Source: Clostridiales bacterium (GTDB taxonomy: Bacteria > Bacillota > Clostridia > Oscillospirales > Oscillospiraceae). From it: a stretch of DNA of 45,363 nucleotides. A program made the translations under genes and the position numbers. Below, piece by piece: positions 38,955 to 45,363 of the stretch (positions within the stretch are counted from its first letter, which is position 1; every line of letters starts with the position of its first letter). The notes under the pieces were generated by a model, which saw only the letters and a program-made list of their open reading frames with translations, had not been told where the DNA came from and did not search any database. The stretch spans positions 1 through 45,363 of the forward strand of contig JAJPXY010000107.1 of NCBI GenBank assembly GCA_021205205.1, written 5' to 3'.

Positions 38955-39035
38955 CGAGAGCAAGTCCCCGTCCCGTCCCTGTCCGGGCAAAACCCGGCGT
39001 AATATATCTATCTATTTATAAAGGAGTTTTTTATC

Positions 39036-39344
39036 ATGGCAAAACTGGACAACAAGAAACTGATGGTCTGCTGCGCCAACGGCGCCGGTTCCTCCCTGAT
39101 GATGAAGATGGCCGTGCAGAAGGTCATGGACAAGTACAAGATCAAGCCCGCCGACCTGCACCACTGCGCCGTCTCCGATGGCAAGACCGCCGCGATGAAC
39201 TACGACGTGGTTTTCTGCGCCCGCAACTTCGCAAAGACCTTCGCCGATGCCGAGAAGAAGGGCGTCACCGTCATTCCTCTGCGCAACGTCATGTCCAACG
39301 TGGAGATCGAGAAGGCTCTGAAAGAGCGGGATCTGCTGGACTGA
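39036..39344 (+). CDS. ulaB: PTS IIB component, ascorbate (UlaB) type
   Basis: VCCANGAGSSLMMKMAVQKVMD active-site Cys loop. Confidence 0.92.
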   Translation: MAKLDNKKLMVCCANGAGSSLMMKMAVQKVMDKYKIKPADLHHCAVSDGKTAAMNYDVVFCARNFAKTFADAEKKGVTVIPLRNVMSNVEIEKALKERDLLD

Positions 39345-39402
39345 TTCACCAGTGCCGTGATTGGCGGTTCCCCGCCGGTCACGGACAGTAAAGCATAAAA
39401 CC

Positions 39403-39442
39403 AAAAAGGTTCTGGGTGCAGCAGTGCGCTCAGAACCTTTTT
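39403..39442 (+). terminator. Intrinsic terminator after ulaB
   Basis: AAAAAGGTTCTG..CAGAACCTTTTT. Confidence 0.8.
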
Positions 39443-39519
39443 CAAAAACGGAGAACATTTCGCAAAAACAGATATGGCAGCGAGAAACCTTCTTGCGAAA
39501 AAGGACGGACTGTGTTATT

Positions 39520-40224
39520 ATGATAAAAGTAATCATTTTCGATATTGATAACACGCTGTATAGCTTTGACACCGCCCACCAGGTCGCCTTTGGCGCGTTG
39601 CTAGACTACGCGCAGCGGGAGCTGGGCGTCGCTCCCGACGAGCTCCGGCGGCTCCACAGGGAGATGAACCAGGAGCTGAAGGGGCGCATGGGCAGCTGCG
39701 CCGCCATCCACAACCGGCTCATCCGCTACCAGAACATTCTGGAGCGGCTGGGCAAGCCCCTCGGCCACGCCCTGCGGATGTCCGACCTGTATTGGAACAC
39801 CCTCCTGGACGCGATGGAGCCATCTCCCGGGGCGGCGGAGACAGTGCGGCAGCTGAAAGCACAAGGGCTGAAAATCGGCGTGGGGACAGATATGACCGCC
39901 CGAATGCAGTTTATCAAGCTGGAGCGGCTGGGTCTGCTGCCCTATATCGACTTTCTGGTCTCCAGCGAGGAGGCCCAGGCGGAGAAGCCCGCTCCGGCCC
40001 TGTTCGCCCGCTGCGTGGAAAAGGCGGGCGTCCGCCCGGCGGAGTGCCTTTTCGTGGGGGACAATCTGGAAAAAGACGTACACGGCGCACAGGCGGCGGG
40101 GCTGTACGCCCTGTGGTATCGGCCCCAGGGCGCGGCGGAGGAAACGGCAGAGCCGTTTGTCACCACCCTGCGCCAGCTGCCCGGCCTCCTGGCCGCCGAC
40201 GGAGAGATTGAGAGAAGGAGCTGA
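39520..40224 (+). CDS. HAD-superfamily hydrolase
   Basis: IIFDIDNTLYSFD, VGTDMTARMQ, EKPAPALFARC, FVGDNLEKDVHGAQAAG. Confidence 0.88.
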   Translation: MIKVIIFDIDNTLYSFDTAHQVAFGALLDYAQRELGVAPDELRRLHREMNQELKGRMGSCAAIHNRLIRYQNILERLGKPLGHALRMSDLYWNTLLDAMEPSPGAAETVRQLKAQGLKIGVGTDMTARMQFIKLERLGLLPYIDFLVSSEEAQAEKPAPALFARCVEKAGVRPAECLFVGDNLEKDVHGAQAAGLYALWYRPQGAAEETAEPFVTTLRQLPGLLAADGEIERRS

Positions 40225-40228
40225 GAAC

Positions 40229-41026
40229 ATGAAACGAGATCGCAAGTCCGTGGACGAGCGGCAGAACCGCATCCTCCAGATGATCCGGGAACAGGGCGAG
40301 GTCAATGTGGAGGATCTGGCAAAGACGTTCGACATTTCCCTGATGACCGTCCGTCGGGACCTGCAACATTTGGAGGAGCAGAAGCTCATCAGCCGCTTCT
40401 ACGGCGGCGCCACTGTGGTCAACCAGCGCCATGTGATGACCCGGGAAGAGGAGATCTCCATGTATCGGGACCTGATCTCCAAGTACGCGGCCCAGTTCGT
40501 GGAGGACGGGGACCATCTGTTCATTAACGGCAGCCGCACGGCGCTGAATATGCTGGAATATGTGGAGCGGCAGCACGTCTCTGTCATGACCAACAACGGC
40601 TGGGCCGTTGGGAAGCAGTTCCCCAAGGGCGTGAACGTGACCCTGACCGGCGGCGAGGTGCGCAGCCACATCATGATTGGCGACTACGTCATGCGCAACC
40701 TGTTGAACATCACGGCGGACAAGACCTTCCTGGGCTGCTCCGCCGTCTACGAGAACGGGGAGTTCCGCTACGACATCCCCACGGAGATCGGAATCAACGA
40801 GGCCATGATCACCCGCACCACCAAGGAGCTGTATATCCTGGCGGACCACACCAAAATCATGAGCGGCAGCGCCCACCAGAACGAGTATGGCAGCTGCACC
40901 TACGAGGGGTCCTGGACTCTCATCACCGACGAGCTGGCCAACGCCACCACCATAGAGCGTCTCCGCCAGACCGGGCGAAAGGTGATTCAGGTCCACGCGG
41001 AGCGGTCAGAGGAGGAGGCAGGCTGA
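40229..41026 (+). CDS. DeoR/GlpR-family transcriptional regulator
   Basis: QNRILQMIREQGEVNVEDLAKTFDISLMTVRRDLQHLEEQKLISRFYGGA HTH. Confidence 0.93.
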   Translation: MKRDRKSVDERQNRILQMIREQGEVNVEDLAKTFDISLMTVRRDLQHLEEQKLISRFYGGATVVNQRHVMTREEEISMYRDLISKYAAQFVEDGDHLFINGSRTALNMLEYVERQHVSVMTNNGWAVGKQFPKGVNVTLTGGEVRSHIMIGDYVMRNLLNITADKTFLGCSAVYENGEFRYDIPTEIGINEAMITRTTKELYILADHTKIMSGSAHQNEYGSCTYEGSWTLITDELANATTIERLRQTGRKVIQVHAERSEEEAG

Positions 41027-41126
41027 GCATTTTCCGGACGTTCGCCTCTGTTTTTTCTCGGAACGATTTTATTCTGTCATAACTGTTGTTCGTTGTTTTT
41101 TCTCCCCCCACTCTCGATATAGAACC

Positions 41127-41160
41127 GAAAACCCGGCTCCGCAGTTCGGAGCCGGGTTTT
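41127..41160 (+). terminator. Intrinsic terminator after the DeoR gene
   Basis: AAAACCCGGCTCC-gcagtt-CGGAGCCGGGTTTT. Confidence 0.85.
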
Positions 41161-41232
41161 AAAGTGCCCAAAAATAGTTGCTGTTCGCTGTCGGTTTGCC
41201 ATTCCCGGCGAGCAGCGGATGCTGAGCCAAAT

Positions 41233-42327
41233 TCACACGATCACGCCGCCGCCCACTACGTAATCCCCGTCGTACAAGACCAGAGACTGCCCCGGGGCGA
41301 CAGCCCGCTGGGGCTGGTCGAAGGTGACGTGGACGCTGTCCGGGCCGGTCTGCTCCACCCAGGCAGGCTGTTCCCGGTGGTGGTAACGAATCTTGGCGTT
41401 CAAGCGGACGGGCTGGTCCAGCCGTTCCAGGGCGGTCAGGTTCAGCCGCACCGCGTCCAACTCCCGCCGGTAGAGGCGGGATTCCTCCGCCAGGGTGACG
41501 GTGTTGGCGGCGGGATCCTTATCGCAGACATAGAGCCGATGGGAGGCGGAGACCCCCAGCCCCCGGCGCTGTCCGATGGTGTAGCAAAGCTGCCCCCGGT
41601 GGGTGCCCAGCACCTGGCCCTCCGGGTCCACGAAAGGCCCCGGCTCCGGCGTCCGGCCGGTGTGCCGTCGGAGGAACGCCGTATAGTCCCCGTCGGGGAC
41701 AAAACAGATGTCCTGGCTGTCTGGCTTGGCGGCGGAGGTCAGCCCCCGCTCCTGGGCCAGACGGCGCACCTCGTCCTTGGTCAGTCCGCCCAGCGGGAAC
41801 ACCGTGTGGGCCAGCTGGGTCTGTGTCAGGGTGTAGAGCATATAGCTCTGGTCCTTGGCGGCGTCTTTCCCCTTTTTCAGCAGATACCGGTCCCCGCTGC
41901 GCTCCACCTGGGCATAATGCCCCGTGGCGATGACGCTGCCCCCCAGCGTCTCCATGGTCTGGTACAGGGCGGGAAACTTGACCGAGCGGTTGCAGTCGAT
42001 GCAGGGGTTTGGGGTGCGGCCCTCCTCGTAGGTCTCCACAAAGGGGTCGATGACCTCCCGCAGGAACAGATCCTTCCGGTTCAGGGTGTAGTGGGGGCAG
42101 TCCAGCCGCCAGCAGGTGCGGCGGGCATCCTCCACGTCCTCCAGAGAGCAGCAGGTGCGCCCCGGCCCCAGCCCGGCGGTCTCATTGTCGTAGAGGTGGA
42201 GGGTGACGCCCACCACCTGCCAGCCCTGTTCCCGCAAAAGCAAGGCGGCGGCGGAGCTGTCCACTCCGCCGCTCATCCCCACGACAGCCAGCCGGTCAGA
42301 TGCCGCAGGCTTCACAGTTGTGGTCAC
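41233..42327 (-). CDS. mnmA: tRNA 2-thiouridine(34) synthase
   Basis: VVGMSGGVDSSAAALLL, NPCIDCNRSVKF, GHYAQ, YTIGQRRGLG. Confidence 0.95.
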   Translation of the reverse strand: MTTTVKPAASDRLAVVGMSGGVDSSAAALLLREQGWQVVGVTLHLYDNETAGLGPGRTCCSLEDVEDARRTCWRLDCPHYTLNRKDLFLREVIDPFVETYEEGRTPNPCIDCNRSVKFPALYQTMETLGGSVIATGHYAQVERSGDRYLLKKGKDAAKDQSYMLYTLTQTQLAHTVFPLGGLTKDEVRRLAQERGLTSAAKPDSQDICFVPDGDYTAFLRRHTGRTPEPGPFVDPEGQVLGTHRGQLCYTIGQRRGLGVSASHRLYVCDKDPAANTVTLAEESRLYRRELDAVRLNLTALERLDQPVRLNAKIRYHHREQPAWVEQTGPDSVHVTFDQPQRAVAPGQSLVLYDGDYVVGGGVIV

Positions 42328-42733
42328 AGGCGGCCTGACATTCCTCCGGCACCGGCAGGCCCTGCTTGGTGTAGTAGTCGGCCAGAGCCGCTTTCACCGC
42401 CTCCTCCGCCAGAACGGAGCAGTGCAGCTTGACGGGGGGCAAACCGTCCAGGGCCTCCACAACGGCCTTGTTGGTCAACTGGAGGGCCTCGTCCACGGAC
42501 TTGCCCTTGATCATCTCAGTGGCCATGGAGCTGGTGGCGATGGCTGCGCCACAGCCAAAGGTGTTGAACTTCACGTCGGTGATGACGTTGTCCTCGATTT
42601 TCAGGTACATCTTCATGATGTCGCCGCAGACGGCGTTGCCGACCTCGCCCACGCCGCTGGCGTCCTCAATTTTGCCCACGTTGCGGGGATTGGCGAAGTG
42701 ATCGCGCACTTTGTCGCTGTATGCCATTGCCAT
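42296..42733 (-). CDS. iscU: Fe-S cluster assembly scaffold IscU/NifU
   Basis: YSDKVRDHFANPRNVGKIED, GNAVCGDIMKMYLKI, NTFGCGAAIATSSMATEM, LHCSVLAEEAVKAAL. Confidence 0.94.
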   Translation of the reverse strand: MAMAYSDKVRDHFANPRNVGKIEDASGVGEVGNAVCGDIMKMYLKIEDNVITDVKFNTFGCGAAIATSSMATEMIKGKSVDEALQLTNKAVVEALDGLPPVKLHCSVLAEEAVKAALADYYTKQGLPVPEECQAACDHNCEACGI

Positions 42734-42756
42734 AATATCAAAGTCCTTTCATTTTT

Positions 42757-42885
42757 ATGAGCTTTTAGCCGTTAGCTGTTAGTCAGGCGCTGCCAGCCAA
42801 AAGCAAAGTGCTAAAAACCAAGCGTTTCTGTTAAGAGGTAGGCGCTGTTAGTCAAGCATTACAAAGCCAAAAGCTAACAGCTATT

Positions 42886-42888
<3 letters not shown>
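42757..42888. repeat. Dispersed GTTAGCT-type intergenic repeat, copy 2 plus a degenerate third copy
   Basis: gcttttagccgttagctgttagtcaggcgctgccagccaaaagcaaagtgctaaaa followed by gcgctgttagtcaagc...agccaaaagctaacagct. Confidence 0.7.
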
Positions 42889-44061
<1,173 letters not shown>

Positions 44062-44147
44062 CAGGGAACCTTCTTTCTGTTATGGAACCTTTTGGAACCG
44101 AGCCGCCGAAAAGGGGATTTTTGCGGCCCGTCTCCAATCTACTAAAG

Positions 44148-44183
44148 GGTATATCATATCAATTCCTATTTGTCAAGTAGGAA
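44148..44183 (-). promoter_or_regulatory. iscS promoter TTGACA-17-TATACC with TTCCTA-N9-TAGGAA inverted repeat over the -35
   Basis: TGTCAA 44171-44176, GGTATA 44148-44153 on +; arms 44163-44168 and 44178-44183. Confidence 0.6.
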
Positions 44184-44289
44184 ATGAGAAATATGCGCCG
44201 CCGCGCCGGATGTTTTCCTCTTGCAAGGCGGGGCCAACTCTTTTATAATGTCCCTGTACGCGAAAAGTCATTCCCGAAGGAGGCGCGAC

Positions 44290-45345
44290 ATGAACGAGAG
44301 CATTGCCAGGCTGACCCGAACCAGAGATTTGCCGGACGGGGAGCTGCTGACTCTGATTTCTGACCCCATGGGAGAATCTGAGCTGGCACAGGCAGCGGAC
44401 GCCCAGCGCCGGAACTGGTACGGCACGGAGGTCTACGTCCGGGGCCTCATCGAGTTCACCAACTACTGCAAAAACGACTGCTATTACTGCGGCATCCGCA
44501 GGAGCAACGGCAAAGCCGACCGCTACCGGCTGACGGATAGGCAGATTTTGAACTGCTGCCGCCAGGGGTGGGCGCTGGGGTTCCGCACCTTCGTCTTGCA
44601 AGGGGGCGAGGACCATTGGTACACCGATGAGCGCATCTGCCACATCGTCCTGGCCATCAAGGGAGAATTTCCCGGCTGCGCCGTCACCCTCTCCATCGGG
44701 GAGAAGGAGCGGGAGAGCTACGCCGCCTACCGGGTGGCGGGGGCGGATCGCTACCTGCTGCGCCACGAGACGGCCAGCGACGACCACTATCAGATGTTGC
44801 ACCCGTCCTCTCTCTCCCTGGCGCACCGGAAGAACTGCCTGTTCACCCTGAAAGAGCTGGGGTATCAGGTGGGGTCCGGGTTTATGGTGGGGTCCCCCGA
44901 CCAAAGACCGGAACATCTGCTGGCAGACCTGCGGTTTTTGCAGCGGCTCCAGCCCGCCATGATCGGCATCGGCCCCTACATCACCCACCCGGACACGCCC
45001 TTTCATGACCAGCCCAGCGGCGACCTGCACCTGACCCTGCGGATGGTGTCTATTCTGCGGCTGATGTTCCCCTACGCCCTCATCCCCGCCACCACCGCGT
45101 TGGGGACCATCCACCCCAGAGGGCGGGAGCTGGGCTTGCAGGCCGGGGCCAACGTGGTCATGCCCAACCTCTCCCCTGTCGGCGTGCGGGAAAAGTATGC
45201 GCTGTACGAGAATAAAATCTGCACCGGCGAGGAGGCGGCAGAGTGCCGCTCCTGTCTGGAGGGCCGGGTGCGGCTGGCGGGCTACGAAATCGTCACCGCC
45301 CGCGGCGACGTGAAGCCTGCAAATAAAAAGTCAAGCCCAAAATGA
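44290..45345 (+). CDS. hydE: [FeFe]-hydrogenase H-cluster radical SAM maturase HydE
   Basis: Radical SAM motif NYCKNDCYYCGI; VLQGGEDHWYTD; YLLRHETASDDHYQMLHP; GIGPYITHPDTPF. Confidence 0.94.
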   Translation: MNESIARLTRTRDLPDGELLTLISDPMGESELAQAADAQRRNWYGTEVYVRGLIEFTNYCKNDCYYCGIRRSNGKADRYRLTDRQILNCCRQGWALGFRTFVLQGGEDHWYTDERICHIVLAIKGEFPGCAVTLSIGEKERESYAAYRVAGADRYLLRHETASDDHYQMLHPSSLSLAHRKNCLFTLKELGYQVGSGFMVGSPDQRPEHLLADLRFLQRLQPAMIGIGPYITHPDTPFHDQPSGDLHLTLRMVSILRLMFPYALIPATTALGTIHPRGRELGLQAGANVVMPNLSPVGVREKYALYENKICTGEEAAECRSCLEGRVRLAGYEIVTARGDVKPANKKSSPK

Positions 45346-45363
45346 GCTTGACGAAAAAATATT
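45329..45363. terminator. Terminator-like stem at the window end, better suited to a minus-strand gene to the right
   Basis: GTCAAGC-ccaaaatga-GCTTGAC; T-run follows the stem on the minus strand. Confidence 0.55.

Noticed and set aside
23878-41026. Mobile metabolic island with integrase or transposase
   Set aside because: No integrase, transposase or direct-repeat boundaries seen; only the inverted REP-like pair, so horizontal acquisition is not supported by this sequence alone.

Overview
The window looks like part of a GC-rich, spore-forming, anaerobic Firmicutes (Clostridia) chromosome; this is inferred from gene content (SpoIVB, thiolase/Hbd/Bcd-type genes, HydE). The left edge (1-3.1 kb) is accessory: a LexA/S24-type repressor and a divergent ImmA/IrrE-type metallopeptidase ORF share a compact two-promoter switch. 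After that come spoIVB, a DUF1002-type secreted protein, HAD phosphatase, pyridoxamine kinase, acyl-CoA ligase, an orphan DnaK paralog, a GGGtGRT + NifU-like gene pair, thiolase/3-hydroxyacyl-CoA dehydrogenase/acyl-CoA dehydrogenase, Na/Pi cotransporter, tRNA-Pro(GGG), a ClpC-type ATPase and a ClC channel carrying two compensating frameshifts. The right half is a large sugar-acid catabolic island (23.9-41.0 kb): a hexuronate branch (UxuA, SDR, GltD-like flavoprotein, KDPG aldolase, VOC, KDG kinase), a pentose-phosphate branch (Rpe-like, split transketolase, 4-epimerase, 3-epimerase) with an uncharacterised cytosolic propeller-like protein, and an ascorbate-type PTS (UlaG, UlaC, UlaA, UlaB) with a DeoR regulator. 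No UlaD-type decarboxylase is visible. The window ends with MnmA, IscU, IscS and HydE. The strongest undescribed candidates are: (i) a roughly 530-nt minus-strand noncoding transcription unit at 5388-5916, with a near-consensus promoter, a terminator, a tandem 108-bp module and three AGGAGG-preceded micro-ORFs; (ii) the ula-like island with its propeller protein, missing decarboxylase and 12-bp-phased CGAAC repeats; (iii) a large nested hairpin between the PTS IIC and IIB genes; (iv) the conserved but uncharacterised GGGtGRT/NifU pair. All calls are by eye; no database search or folding program was run.
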